A stretch of 64,000 bases of DNA from DATCJA01 sp963814955 (GCA_963814955.1 CAWFEX010000001.1:346245-410244); one strand, 5' to 3'; shown: positions 1-8,857, numbered from the stretch's first letter. Translations and numbers: made by a program. The notes: generated by a model from the letters alone, not told the origin.

Positions 1-1096
1 CGAGACGACGGCCAGAGCGTGGTGCGCGTCGTCGGCAGGGCGGCAGTACAACGTGATCATGAACGGCGTCCCGCAGGGCGAGCTCGGCGCGCTCCGGCAG
101 AACGCCATCACCATTCGGAACCCGACATATCCGGATCCGTATGGCGGCCGATCGCCGGAGTCGTTCGTCTCGACGGCGCCGCCGGCGATCACGATCATGT
201 CGGACTTTGCCGCGCGACAACCCGTTCCCCGATACCGCCTGGGAGAATCCGTACTCCGACATGTACACGCTCGGCGCGTCGCAGGAACTTGGCGCCGACA
301 TGGCGCTTCACGTGGACGGCGTCTACATCAAGTCGGACAAGTTCAACGCCGGGAATCAGATCAACGAGGCGCGGTTCCTCGGCGGTCCGGTGCCGTATCC
401 GCAGTGGGGCCGGATCAATCAGATCCAGGCGGTCGGCTGGCAGGACTACCGGGCGCTGCTGATGCGGCTGCAGAAGCGGCTGTCGAACAACAACCAGTAC
501 ACCGTCTCGTACACCTTGTCGCGCGTCATTGACAACTCATTCAGCGGGACGTCGACGGGCAACATCAACAACGTCTACAGGCCGGAGCTGGACGAAGGGT
601 ATGGCCTTGCCGATCGCCGACATACGCTCGTGGCGAGCGGCGCCCTGGTGCTGCCGTTCGATATCACGTTGGGCGGCGTCTACGCGATTCGCTCCGACCG
701 GCCTTTCACGGCCAGCGCCGGCGTGGACCTCGACGGCAATCGCAACAACGACTTCGTCCCCGGAACCAAGAAGGGCGACGGCAACCGCATGGACATGGAC
801 GAGTTCCTCGGGTTGATCAATTCATTCCGGGCGACTCGAAATCTCGGGCCGATCGCTGAATCGCAGATCGAAAGCGACAATTACCAGCGTTTCGATATCC
901 GTGTCAGCAAGGCAGTGCAGCTTCGGTCCCAGCCGCGTGGAGCTGATCGGTCAGGTGTTCAACCTGTTCGGTAACGATCAATCTCGGCGGCATCGGTGTC
1001 ACGCGCCAGACCAACGCATTGTCGAATGCGTTCGGTCAGATCCTGGGCGCGCAGCCCCGCCAGGAGGGCGAGCTGGCAATCAGGGTGACCTGGTAA
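1..1096 (+). pseudogene. TonB-dependent receptor, C-terminal part, frame broken
   Basis: This is the C-terminal portion of an outer-membrane TonB-dependent receptor; the N-terminal plug lies before the window. Beta-barrel-type sequence with alternating aromatic residues runs through three frames: frame 2 to about 205, frame 3 from about 206 to 920 (NPFPDTAWENPYSDMYTLG, then a strand-rich stretch with YTLSRVID and DRRHTLVASGAL), frame 1 to about 978 (RVELIGQVFNLFG) and frame 2 to the stop at 1094-1096. The last residues, ELAIRVTW, form a typical barrel-end strand with a terminal aromatic residue. VFNLFG and the closing strand fit the CarboxypepD_reg-plus-TonB receptors that are abundant in Acidobacteriota. 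Each shift can be repaired by a small indel, so sequencing error is as likely as decay. Confidence 0.8.
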
Positions 1097-1101
1097 ACCA
1101 A

Positions 1102-1197
1102 TGGGCCGACCTGAAGGTCGGCCCATACAGGATGACCGTTGTGACCACCGTTGTGATGACCGTGTGTAGGGGCCGACCTTCAGGTCGGCCCCTACAC
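1102..1197. repeat. Two palindromic REP-like elements
   Basis: Two near-perfect palindromes sit between the receptor and the next gene. The first (1102-1125) contains GGCCGACCTGAAGGTCGGCC. The second (1164-1197) has the same arms with the core inverted (ACCTTCAGGT) and is extended by GTGTAGG/CCTACAC arms. They are in opposite orientation and about 40 bp apart, the paired arrangement seen in bacterial REP/BIME elements. They lie downstream of the receptor stop and could act as transcript-end hairpins. Confidence 0.75.
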
Positions 1198-1208
1198 GGT
1201 TCCCGCCT

Positions 1209-1862
1209 ATGATTCGATTTCTTGCTGTTGCATTCATTCTTCTCGCTCCACGCGCGCTCTTTGCTCAGGGCTGGATCGAGTACGTCAGCCGAAACGATTT
1301 CTTTTCGATTAATTTTCCAGGCCAGCCCAAGGTCCAGGACATTGTCTGGACGTCCGAGCAGGAAACGAAATATCCGGGCCGCGTGTACATGATTGAAAAT
1401 GGCCCGAACCGCTATGCCATCACGGTCGTCGATTACAGCGACGCCGAACGGCTCAATGCCGAGCGGGCGAAGAATTGCCCGTCGGACGCGCAAACCGCTT
1501 GTTCGGGTTCGGCGACGATGGGTGTCGGATCGTGGATCGTGGACCTTCAGGGAGCGATGTCGTACGCGACAGCGAAGTTCATGACGCGCGAAGGGTCCAG
1601 GGTCACGTTCTTCGGGTGGTTCTATCAGGATTTGATCGAAGGGCTTCAGGCGCAGATCACCAACGCTGACGGGTCGCGCACGTTCGTAGCCACGCACATG
1701 CACGACAATCGCTTGTACGTGCTCGAATCGACCGTGCCTCGAGGCGCACCTCAGCCCGGCCATTTTCAGCAGTCGCTGCAGTTCCTCGATGCGGACGGAA
1801 AGACCATTCGCTACGAAACGGTGTACTCCAACCGTTACCCGCGGCCCCGCCGCAGCCGATGA
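1209..1862 (+). CDS. Secreted protein of unknown function
   Basis: A 217-residue protein with a clear signal peptide (hydrophobic run FLAVAFILLAPRALFAQ, predicted cut after Ala-19 or so). The mature part opens with WIEYVSRNDFFSINFPGQP, a form common at the start of short acidobacterial exported proteins. It has one Cys pair (around residues 91 and 98) and no motif I can tie to catalysis. It ends in an Arg-rich tail (PRPRRSR). The stop overlaps an ATG of the tannase frame, so the two genes are probably cotranscribed. I do not recognise the family; a role outside the cytoplasm is all the sequence supports. Confidence 0.7.
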   Translation: MIRFLAVAFILLAPRALFAQGWIEYVSRNDFFSINFPGQPKVQDIVWTSEQETKYPGRVYMIENGPNRYAITVVDYSDAERLNAERAKNCPSDAQTACSGSATMGVGSWIVDLQGAMSYATAKFMTREGSRVTFFGWFYQDLIEGLQAQITNADGSRTFVATHMHDNRLYVLESTVPRGAPQPGHFQQSLQFLDADGKTIRYETVYSNRYPRPRRSR

Positions 1863-1873
1863 AGGAGATTCCA

Positions 1874-3397
1874 ATGAGGACCCTCGTCACTGTTGTTGTT
1901 TTCCTTCTGGTCGGTGCATCGGCCCACGCGGAGGAGTCCGTCTCGGCGGCTGCCTGTGAGCGTCTGGCGGCATCGCTGAAGCTCCCGAATACCACGGTGA
2001 CCGCGGCGAAGCCGATTGCGGCCGGGCGGTTTACGCCACCCGGCGGCGGCGCATCGGCTGCGCAGGCCGCGGCCGGCCTGCCGGCGTTCTGCCGCGTTTC
2101 GCTGACGATCAAGCCTTCGTCGGACTCCGACATCAGGTCTGAGATCTGGCTGCCGATGGCCGGCTGGAACGGCAAGTTCATGGCGCTCGGCAACGGCGCG
2201 TGGGGCGGATCGATTCAGTACGCCGCACTTGCCGAGACGCTGCAGCGTGGGTATGCGGCTGCCTCAACCGACACCGGACACACTGGCACCGATGCAAGCT
2301 TCGCCGTGGGTCACCCGGAAAAGCTGATCGATTTCGGCTATCGAGCCGTGCACGAGACTGCGGTGCAGGGCAAGGCAACCGTCAGGGCGCTGTACGGCAC
2401 GGCGCCGCGGATGTCGTATTTCAACGGCTGCTCTGGCGGGGGCCGTCAGTCGTTCATGGAAGCGCAGCGATTCCCCGAGGATTTCGACGGCATCATCGCC
2501 GGCGCGCCTGGCTACAACCGCACCGACGCCGCTTTTCAGACGATTCAGATGATCCAGGCCACGCACAAGGACGCGGCCAGCTTCATTCCTGCGAGCAAGT
2601 TGCCGGCGATTCATCAGGCTGCGATCAACGCATGCGACAGCCAGGATGGCTTGAAGGACGGACTCATCAGCGAGCCCGCGAAGTGTCAATTCGATCCGGG
2701 TGTCATTGCCTGCAAGAGCGCAGACGGCCCGAGTTGCCTGACGATGCCGCAGGTTGTCGCGGCTCGTGCGATCTACGCGCCCGTCATCGACCCGCGGACG
2801 AAGCAGGAAGTGTCAACCGGTCTCGAACCGGGCAGCGAGCTGCACTGGGACTCGGTTGCCGGCAATCGACCGCATTCGATGTACAACGACCTGTTGAGAT
2901 TCATCGTCTTCAAGGATCCGAACTGGGATTATCGAACGCTCGACGTTGCAAAGCATCTCGATCTTGCGAGGAAGGCGGACGCCGGCATTCTGCTGGCGGA
3001 TTCGACGGATCTGAAGCCCTTCGTGAGTCGTGGCGGCAAGTTGCTCATCTACCACGGCTGGGAGGATCAGAACATTCCCCCGCTTTCGTCGGTGAATTAC
3101 TACACGAAGCTGTTGGCCACCATGGGTAAGCAGCAGGCCGACAGTGCGGTCCGGCTGTACATGGTGCCCGGCATGGGCCACTGTGGTGGTGGCGACGGTC
3201 CCAGCGTGTTCGACATGGTTGCCGCGCTGGAGCAGTGGCGTGAGCAGGGGCGGGCGCCCGCGGAGATTCTGGCGTCGAAGGTGCAGGACGGACAAGCGAT
3301 CCGCACGCGGCCGCTGTGTCCGTATCCGCAGATTGCGCGCTACAAGGGATCGGGCAGCATCGACAAGGCCGAGAGCTTCTCGTGCCAGGCACCCTGA
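1874..3397 (+). CDS. Tannase/feruloyl esterase family hydrolase
   Basis: A secreted 507-residue alpha/beta hydrolase of the tannase/feruloyl esterase family, which hydrolyses ester bonds of gallates, feruloylated sugars or related aromatic esters. The start at 1874 is preferred because AAGGAG lies 7 nt upstream and the product then begins with a good signal peptide (MRTLVTVVVFLLVGASAHA). Family marks are visible: FNGCSGGGRQ with the nucleophile Ser (about residue 187), HGWEDQNIPP with the acid Asp (about residue 398) and MVPGMGHCGGG with the His (about residue 439). Cysteines flank the Ser and His, as expected for the disulphide that links the catalytic residues in this family. It heads a run with a tricarboxylate-type transporter and a flavoprotein, which suggests that ester cleavage outside the cell feeds uptake of the released acid. 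Confidence 0.9.
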   Translation: MRTLVTVVVFLLVGASAHAEESVSAAACERLAASLKLPNTTVTAAKPIAAGRFTPPGGGASAAQAAAGLPAFCRVSLTIKPSSDSDIRSEIWLPMAGWNGKFMALGNGAWGGSIQYAALAETLQRGYAAASTDTGHTGTDASFAVGHPEKLIDFGYRAVHETAVQGKATVRALYGTAPRMSYFNGCSGGGRQSFMEAQRFPEDFDGIIAGAPGYNRTDAAFQTIQMIQATHKDAASFIPASKLPAIHQAAINACDSQDGLKDGLISEPAKCQFDPGVIACKSADGPSCLTMPQVVAARAIYAPVIDPRTKQEVSTGLEPGSELHWDSVAGNRPHSMYNDLLRFIVFKDPNWDYRTLDVAKHLDLARKADAGILLADSTDLKPFVSRGGKLLIYHGWEDQNIPPLSSVNYYTKLLATMGKQQADSAVRLYMVPGMGHCGGGDGPSVFDMVAALEQWREQGRAPAEILASKVQDGQAIRTRPLCPYPQIARYKGSGSIDKAESFSCQAP

Positions 3398-3400
3398 GGT

Positions 3401-3456
3401 ACGTAGTGTCCGGCTTCAGCCGGACTCCACGGTCCGCCTTAAGGCGGACACTACGT
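3401..3456. repeat. Compound palindrome overlapping a gene start
   Basis: Two small hairpins, GTCCGGCTTCAGCCGGAC and GTCCGCCTTAAGGCGGAC, are nested inside outer arms ACGTAGTGTCCG (3401-3412) and CGGACACTACGT (3445-3456). A single related hairpin, GTCCGGTCAGCCGGAC, is at 18064-18079. The element lies just after the tannase stop and inside the reading frame of the next gene, so its second half is probably translated as part of a signal peptide. Confidence 0.75.
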
Positions 3457-4800
3457 CTGGGCACTCTGGTTCTTGTGCTCCTGGCCGGCACTGGCCCGGC
3501 CTCCGCACAGACCCCCTTTAACCGTCTTCGACTGATTGCGCCCGCCGCGCCCGGCGGCGGGTGGGATCAGACTGCGCGCGTCATGCAGCAGGTGGTCCAG
3601 CAGACGGGCATCGCGCGCACAGTCTCCGTAGAGAACGTTCCAGGCGCGGCCGGGTTGATCGGCCTCGCGCGGTTCATCGGCGCCGAGCGCGGCAACACCG
3701 ACACGCTGATGGTTTCCGGTCTGATCATGCTTGGCGCGATCGTCACCCAGCGGTCGGCCGTGACCCTCGACGACGTGACGCCTATCGCGCGGTTGACGGG
3801 AGAGTACCAGGTGCTTACGGTGCCCGCTGCTTCGCCGTTCCGGACGCTGGACGACTTCGTTCGCGCGTTCAAGGAACGACCCGAAGCGATTTCGTGGGGC
3901 GGAGGGTCCGCGGGCGGCAGCGATCAGATTCTGGCGGGCCTGATCGCCGACGCTGTCGGGGTCGAGCCGCGCCGCGTCAACTACATCGCGTTCTCCGGCG
4001 GCGGCGAGTCGCTGTCGGCAATCCTCGGCGGTCAGGTCTCTGTCGGCGTCAACGGCCTGGCGGAATTTGCCGCGCAGATAGAGGCCGGAACGGTGCGGCC
4101 GCTGGCCATATCGAGCGGCGAACGGCTTCCCGGTCTCGACATTCCGACGCTGCGCGAGCAGGGCGTAGACGTCGAGTTCGAAAACTGGCGATCGGTTGTC
4201 GCGCCCCCAGGCATCAACGCCACGGATCGACGTCAACTGGAGGGGGCGGTCGATGCAATGGTGCGGTCTGCTGAATGGAAGGCGGCGCTCTCGCGCTTCA
4301 GGTGGATCGATCGATATCTGGCGGGCGATCCGTTTGCCCGTTTCGTGGACGCCGAAGAAGCGCGGGTGCAGGATATCCTCACGAAGTTCGGCACGGACCA
4401 GAGGGAAACACCATCGCTCACGGCGGCCGGTCCCTATCCGGCGATCGTCCTGTCGGGACTGGTGCTGTGCGGTCTGGCGACGGTCCTGGCGCGGGGCCGC
4501 GCGGCTTCAGCGCCAACTCGCGAGGCGGTCGCGGGCGCTTCGACCCTTCCCCAGGCTCAGAGTCGCGAGACTGCCGAGGGGCGCGGGTGGCGGCCAATAG
4601 CGCTGATCATCGTTGGCATTGTTCTCAACCTGGCTCTCGCTGAGCGCGCAGGATTCATCGTGGCGTCGGCCGGGTTGTTCTGGTTCGTCGCGCGCGCCTT
4701 CGATCCTCGTCATCCGGTGCGCGACGCCTTGTTTGCGGTGGCCGTCTCAGTGGGCTGCTACCTGCTGTTCGGACGCGTGCTCGATCTGCAGCTGCCCTGA
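3406..4800 (+). CDS. TctC-TctB fusion, tripartite tricarboxylate transporter
   Basis: A 464-residue fusion of two subunits that are normally separate. Residues about 35-340 are a periplasmic solute-binding protein of the TctC/Bug family (LIAPAAPGGGWDQTAR, VENVPGAAGLIGL, then WGGGSAGGSDQILAGL). After about residue 345 comes TctB, the small membrane subunit, with four predicted hydrophobic segments (YPAIVLSGLVLCGLATVLA, PIALIIVGIVLNLALA, AGFIVASAGLFWFVARAF, ALFAVAVSVGCYLLFG). GTG at 3406 is the best start: TGAGGT lies 5 nt upstream, and the product then carries a signal sequence with a basic N-region and LVLVLLAGTGPASAQ. That N-region is encoded by the palindrome at 3401-3456. TctA follows 51 nt downstream. 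The cargo is unknown; citrate- or tricarballylate-like acids or aromatic acids are reasonable. Confidence 0.85.
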   Translation: MSGFSRTPRSALRRTLRLGTLVLVLLAGTGPASAQTPFNRLRLIAPAAPGGGWDQTARVMQQVVQQTGIARTVSVENVPGAAGLIGLARFIGAERGNTDTLMVSGLIMLGAIVTQRSAVTLDDVTPIARLTGEYQVLTVPAASPFRTLDDFVRAFKERPEAISWGGGSAGGSDQILAGLIADAVGVEPRRVNYIAFSGGGESLSAILGGQVSVGVNGLAEFAAQIEAGTVRPLAISSGERLPGLDIPTLREQGVDVEFENWRSVVAPPGINATDRRQLEGAVDAMVRSAEWKAALSRFRWIDRYLAGDPFARFVDAEEARVQDILTKFGTDQRETPSLTAAGPYPAIVLSGLVLCGLATVLARGRAASAPTREAVAGASTLPQAQSRETAEGRGWRPIALIIVGIVLNLALAERAGFIVASAGLFWFVARAFDPRHPVRDALFAVAVSVGCYLLFGRVLDLQLP

Positions 4801-4801
4801 G

Positions 4802-4851
4802 CAGGTGGTAGGTGGTAGCCTACCGACTACCGCCCACCACCTACCACCTAG
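4802..4851. repeat. Heptad repeat island, GGTAGGT words
   Basis: The gap between the TctC-TctB and TctA genes consists almost wholly of the word GGTAGGT/GGTAGTC and its complement. The left arm reads AGGTGGTAGGTGGTAG, the right arm CCACCTACCACCTAG, and TACCGACTACC lies between them. The arms pair as a hairpin. The TctA start codon follows directly (CCTAGATG), so this island takes the place of a normal leader. Confidence 0.75.
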
Positions 4852-6360
4852 ATGACCGACATCCTGACGGCGCTCGCCGCCGGTTTCGCAAACGCGATCA
4901 CGCTGCCGCATCTCGGGTGGGCGCTGGTTGGTGTGACGCTGGGAACCGCGGTTGGCGTGCTTCCCGGCATCGGTCCGGCGCTGACGGTCGCCGTTCTGCT
5001 GCCCGTCACGTTCAACCTCGATCCGATCAGCGCCTTCATCATGTTCGGCGGGATTTATTACGGGGCGATGTACGGCGGATCGACCACGAGCATCCTGCTC
5101 AACACCCCGGGTGAGACGGGATCCATCGCCACCGCCATCGACGGATACATGATGGCGCGCAAGGGCCGCGGCGCCGCGGCGCTCACGACGGCGGCCGTCG
5201 GATCGTTTGTCGCGGGCACGCTGGCCACCATCGCGTTGACCTTCTTCGCTCCGGTGCTCGCATCGGTGGCGCTGCGCTTCGGCCCTGCCGAGTACTTCGC
5301 GCTGACCATTGTCGCGTTTACTGCGGTGTCGGCGCTGCTCGGAACCTCGCTTTCCCGCGGACTGCTCAGCCTCTTCCTTGGTCTCGCGCTCGGCCTCGTC
5401 GGCATCGATCCCCTCACGGGAGAAGCGCGGTTTGCCTTCGGCATTCCCCAGCTGCTCGACGGCATCGACGTCGTCATCCTGGTCATCGGACTCTTCGCGG
5501 TGGGCGAAACGATGTATCAGGCCTGGCGGTACGGACGCGAAGAGATCGAAGCGGTCACGCTGCACGACTTCACGGGAATGAGCCGCGAGGAATGGCGGCG
5601 ATCGTGGAAGCCGTGGCTGCGGGGAACGGCGATTGGATTTCCGCTCGGCGTCCTGCCGTGCGGCGGCACGGTGATTCCGACGTTTCTCTCCTATCTCATT
5701 GAAAAGCGCCTGAGCGACACACCAGAGCAATTCGGGCATGGCGCGATCGAAGGCGTGGCCGGTCCGGAAGCCGCCAACAACGCGGCGGCGGCGGGAGTGC
5801 TCGTGCCGCTGCTGACACTCGGGCTTCCCTCGTCGGCGACGGCGGCAGTGATGCTGGCGGCGTTTCAGCAGTACGGGCTGCAGCCCGGACCGCTGCTGTT
5901 TTCGGCGCGTCCGGATCTCGTGTGGACGCTCATTGCAAGCCTGTACATCGGCAACGTCATGCTGCTGGTGCTCAATCTTCCGCTCGCGGGGGTCTGGGCC
6001 CGCATCATGCTCGTGCCGCGGCCGCTCCTTTTCGGCGGGATTCTCGTCCTGGCATCCCTTGGTGCGTATACGCTGAACCGCTCGATGCTCGACCTCGTTC
6101 TCCTGTACGTGGTCGGCGCCGTCGGATGTGCGATGCGGGTGTACGATTTTCCGCTGGTGCCCGCCGTTCTGGGACTCATTCTCGGACCGCTTTCGGAGCA
6201 GCATTTTCGCCGGGCGATGGCGATCAGCGAAGGCAATCTCTTCGTCTTCCTCTCGCGTCCGCTGTCGGCGACGCTGCTGGTGCTGGCGGTCGTGATCATG
6301 TTCGGCCCGAGGCTGCTGCGACGGTTGGCGGCCGACGGGGTGACGCCGGCAACTGGATGA
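4852..6360 (+). CDS. tctA: TctA family transporter, large membrane subunit
   Basis: The 502-residue large subunit of a tripartite tricarboxylate transporter, which moves the substrate through the inner membrane using an ion gradient. It is polytopic, with about 10-12 hydrophobic segments. The family hallmark is present: GVLPGIGPALTVAVLLPVTF near residue 38, and GGIYYGAMYGGSTTSILLNT near residue 65. The second repeat carries GFPLGVLPCGGTVIPTFLSY and EGVAGPEAANNAAAAGVLVP. Length matches the family (about 500). The start is the ATG right after the repeat island. Its last codons overlap the start of the flavoprotein gene (ATGA), so the two are translationally coupled. Confidence 0.92.
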   Translation: MTDILTALAAGFANAITLPHLGWALVGVTLGTAVGVLPGIGPALTVAVLLPVTFNLDPISAFIMFGGIYYGAMYGGSTTSILLNTPGETGSIATAIDGYMMARKGRGAAALTTAAVGSFVAGTLATIALTFFAPVLASVALRFGPAEYFALTIVAFTAVSALLGTSLSRGLLSLFLGLALGLVGIDPLTGEARFAFGIPQLLDGIDVVILVIGLFAVGETMYQAWRYGREEIEAVTLHDFTGMSREEWRRSWKPWLRGTAIGFPLGVLPCGGTVIPTFLSYLIEKRLSDTPEQFGHGAIEGVAGPEAANNAAAAGVLVPLLTLGLPSSATAAVMLAAFQQYGLQPGPLLFSARPDLVWTLIASLYIGNVMLLVLNLPLAGVWARIMLVPRPLLFGGILVLASLGAYTLNRSMLDLVLLYVVGAVGCAMRVYDFPLVPAVLGLILGPLSEQHFRRAMAISEGNLFVFLSRPLSATLLVLAVVIMFGPRLLRRLAADGVTPATG

Positions 6361-7760
6361 TGGTGGACGCCGACCCATACGACGTTGCCGTCGTCGGTGG
6401 CGGCAATGCGGGTCTGTGCGCGGCGCTCGCGGCGCGGCAGGCCGGCGCGAGCGTCATCGTTCTCGAATGCGCACCTCGTGACTTCCGCGGCGGCAACAGC
6501 CGGCACACCCGCAATTTCCGATGTGCGCACGCGGCCCCGACCGACGTCCTCACCGAGTCGTATTCGGAGGATGAATTTCTCGCCGATCTGATGCGTGTCA
6601 CCGCCAACGAGGCGGATGGTCCGCTCGCGCGGCTGCTTGTCGATCGTTCCTCGGGGTGTCCCGGCTGGATGCGACAGTTCGGCGTCCGATTCCAGCCGTC
6701 GCTCAGCGGCACGCTTCATCTGTCGCGAACCAACGCGTTTTTCCTCGGCGGCGGCAAGGCCCTCATGAACAGCTATTACGCCTACGCCGATCGAGCCGGT
6801 GTGACCTCGATCTACGACGCGGAAGTAGTCGGCCTCGAAATCGAGGACGGCGCCTTTCGCGCGGCGCTCGTCGAGGTGGACGGCCGCACTCAGCGGATCC
6901 AGGCGCGCGCTGTTGTCGTGGCCGCCGGCGGGTTTGAAGCCAATGTCGACTGGCTGCGTGAGATTTGGGGCGACGCGGCGGACAACTTCGTCATTCGCGG
7001 CACTCCCTACAACAAGGGCACCGTGCTCAAGTTGCTGCTCGACGCCGGCGCACAGCCGGTGGGTGACCCGAGCGAATGCCACGCCATCGCCGTTGACGCA
7101 CGCGCGCCGCGCTTCGACGGAGGCATCGTGACACGCCTCGACTCGCTTCCGTTTGGCATCGTGGTCAACAAACATGGCGAGCGCTTCTATGACGAGGGCG
7201 AGGACGCGTGGCCGAAGCGCTACGCGATCTGGGGCCGCCTGATTGCCAGACAGCCCGACCAGATTGCTTTTTCGATCGTCGACGCGAAGGCGATGGGAAC
7301 GTTCATGCCGTCCGTATTTCCGCCCGTTGCAGCCTCTTCGATCGGCGAGCTCGCGGCAGCCCTGAGTCTCCCGGCGGAGCGTTTCGAACAAACGGTCGCG
7401 GCATTCAATCGGGCGGTTCGTCCTGGCTCGTTCAATCACAGAGCGCTGGACGATTGCCACACCGAAGGCCTTGTTCCAGGCAAGTCGCACTGGGCTCAGC
7501 GTCTCGACACGCCGCCGTTCTGGGGTTATCCGCTTCGGCCTGGAATCACCTTCACGTACCTCGGCGTGAAAGTGGACGCGCACGGACGCGTGCTGTGGGC
7601 AAACGGCGAGCCGGCGCGCAACATCTATGCGGCCGGCGAGATCATGGCGGGCAACATCCTGAGGCACGGATACATCGCCGGCATCGGCATGACGATCGGC
7701 ACGGTGTTCGGCCGCATCGCCGGCGAACAGGCCGCGACGAATCAAGCGCGCGCAGGCTGA
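6357..7760 (+). CDS. tcuA: FAD-dependent tricarballylate dehydrogenase-like protein
   Basis: A 467-residue flavoprotein of the succinate dehydrogenase/fumarate reductase flavoprotein superfamily. It is closest in appearance to TcuA, which oxidises tricarballylate to cis-aconitate. The FAD-binding Rossmann motif VAVVGGGNAGLCAALAARQ is at residues 10-28. RNFRCAH and SRTNAFFLGGG match the TcuA-type active region, and the C-terminal NIYAAGEIMAGNILRHGY is the second FAD contact. The ATG at 6357 overlaps the tctA stop; a second ATG at 6360 is also possible. No TcuB-type electron-transfer protein is next to it. With the transporter upstream, import and oxidation of a tricarboxylic or related acid is likely. 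The symbol rests on similarity only. The last residues ARAG and the stop fall inside a palindromic repeat. Confidence 0.8.
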   Translation: MMVDADPYDVAVVGGGNAGLCAALAARQAGASVIVLECAPRDFRGGNSRHTRNFRCAHAAPTDVLTESYSEDEFLADLMRVTANEADGPLARLLVDRSSGCPGWMRQFGVRFQPSLSGTLHLSRTNAFFLGGGKALMNSYYAYADRAGVTSIYDAEVVGLEIEDGAFRAALVEVDGRTQRIQARAVVVAAGGFEANVDWLREIWGDAADNFVIRGTPYNKGTVLKLLLDAGAQPVGDPSECHAIAVDARAPRFDGGIVTRLDSLPFGIVVNKHGERFYDEGEDAWPKRYAIWGRLIARQPDQIAFSIVDAKAMGTFMPSVFPPVAASSIGELAAALSLPAERFEQTVAAFNRAVRPGSFNHRALDDCHTEGLVPGKSHWAQRLDTPPFWGYPLRPGITFTYLGVKVDAHGRVLWANGEPARNIYAAGEIMAGNILRHGYIAGIGMTIGTVFGRIAGEQAATNQARAG

Positions 7761-7865
7761 AGCCTGCGCGCTACGCGCAGATACACACCAGTAGCGCGCA
7801 CGCTTTAGCCTGCGCGGTCGCGAGAGTACGCACCATGTAGCGCGCACGCTTTAGCGTGCGCGGCC
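7745..7865. repeat. Three REP-like palindromes in tandem
   Basis: Three hairpins of one family: AGCGCGCGCAGGCTGAAGCC and its complement (7745-7772), a less perfect copy near 7791-7826 (GCGCACGCTTTAGCCTGCGC), and GCGCACGCTTTAGCGTGCGC (from about 7841). The same word occurs twice at 30835-30898. The first palindrome supplies the stop codon (GGCTGA) of the flavoprotein gene. The set sits between convergent genes and could end transcripts from both sides. Confidence 0.8.
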
Positions 7866-7869
7866 ACAG

Positions 7870-8706
7870 TTAACGCGATCCTTGGAGGTCGTGCGCGGAG
7901 AGGAATTTCGTCAGCTCGCGGTTCTCCGGGAAGTCCCTGGCGAGCGAGCGCGCCGTGGCAATGGCGTCCGGAAGATTGCGTTCGCGTACCTGCATGTCCC
8001 AGAGGGCGAACATCGCTTCGGCCTGCACGTACGGGGGCGACTGAACCTGGGTTGCCTCGAGCAGGGCCTGCAGGCCGCGCGTCTTGCTGCCTCCGCCCAG
8101 TAACCACCGTGTCCCGCGCGGAACCTTGGTGTCGACGACATAGTCGATCCAGGCGCGTGCGACGCGGGCCCTGACGTGCTGCGGATTCACTTTCAGCACG
8201 GCGTCCAGCGATTTCCGCGCTTCCCAGAACTCACTCCAGCCCGTCCGGTGTCCGAGAGTGGCCAGCTGCAGCCAGATCACATTGAGGTTGAACTTCCCGA
8301 GAAAGAAAAGCGCTTCGTGGTCGGCAGCATTCTGCTCGAGCCGTGAGCGTGCCTCGACACGGCCCGTATCCACCTCTTGCATGAACGCCGCGAGCAGGTC
8401 CGGACACGATTCGCATCGGGCCCATGCGCGCGCCTTGTTGTCGGGGTTGCCCAACGCGCGCCGGATCTGGAAGTGGAGCGCGGAACTGCGTAACTCCGAA
8501 GCCGCCAGGTTCTGAGGATCTGCCGCGCGTGCCGCGAGCGCAAGCGCTGCGGCTTCCTCGTACTGTCCGCTATAGAACAGTCGGTGCGCTTCCTCCAGCG
8601 TCGCCCTTGTGGCCGTAGTCGCCCGTTCGCCCGCAGATGCGGGCGCGATTAGTACGGCGGTCGCGAGCGCCGCGGCCGCGAGTGGCGCCGCCAATGAAGT
8701 CTTCAC
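7870..8706 (-). CDS. Secreted TPR-like protein
   Basis: A 278-residue exported protein. The signal peptide MKTSLAAPLAAAALATAVLI is followed by APASAGE. Residues about 35-75 form a tetratricopeptide-like helical pair (AHRLFYSGQYEEAAALALAA, then AADPQNLAASELRSSA). More helical repeats follow (ARKSLDAVLKVNPQHVRARV; DAIATARSLARDFPENRELT). CESC near residue 98 could bind a metal or form a disulphide. It is a single gene convergent with the flavoprotein gene. TPR proteins of this kind act as interaction scaffolds; nothing shows the partner. Confidence 0.7.
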   Translation of the reverse strand: MKTSLAAPLAAAALATAVLIAPASAGERATTATRATLEEAHRLFYSGQYEEAAALALAARAADPQNLAASELRSSALHFQIRRALGNPDNKARAWARCESCPDLLAAFMQEVDTGRVEARSRLEQNAADHEALFFLGKFNLNVIWLQLATLGHRTGWSEFWEARKSLDAVLKVNPQHVRARVARAWIDYVVDTKVPRGTRWLLGGGSKTRGLQALLEATQVQSPPYVQAEAMFALWDMQVRERNLPDAIATARSLARDFPENRELTKFLSAHDLQGSR

Positions 8707-8823
8707 ATACCCTCGCGCGGGCTGATGGACTACAAGAACGGTGCCGCACCTCGATGCTGAGGTTGCGTGGTCGAAGATCGCTGAACATGTTGAGTATCGG
8801 CAATTCGCTCCAGCAGAGGCGGC

Positions 8824-8857
8824 CCGGTTTCATAACCGTCATTCGTTACGAAACCGG
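8824..8857 (-). terminator. Inverted repeat after the small outer-membrane gene
   Basis: The arms CCGGTTTCATAAC (8824-8836) and GTTACGAAACCGG (8845-8857) differ at one position and are separated by 8 nt. On the minus strand the hairpin follows the stop at 8881 by about 24 nt. There is no clear T tract, so it may be a factor-dependent terminator or an mRNA 3' stabiliser rather than a classical intrinsic terminator. Confidence 0.45.

Noticed and set aside
4747..6378. Long open frame (over 540 codons) opposite the tctA gene
   Set aside because: Arg/Gln/His-rich composition with no domain; a mirror of a real GC-rich gene in another frame. The same holds for long antisense frames at 5865-7847, 13098-14279, 13739-15079, 48644-50419 and 61632-63380.
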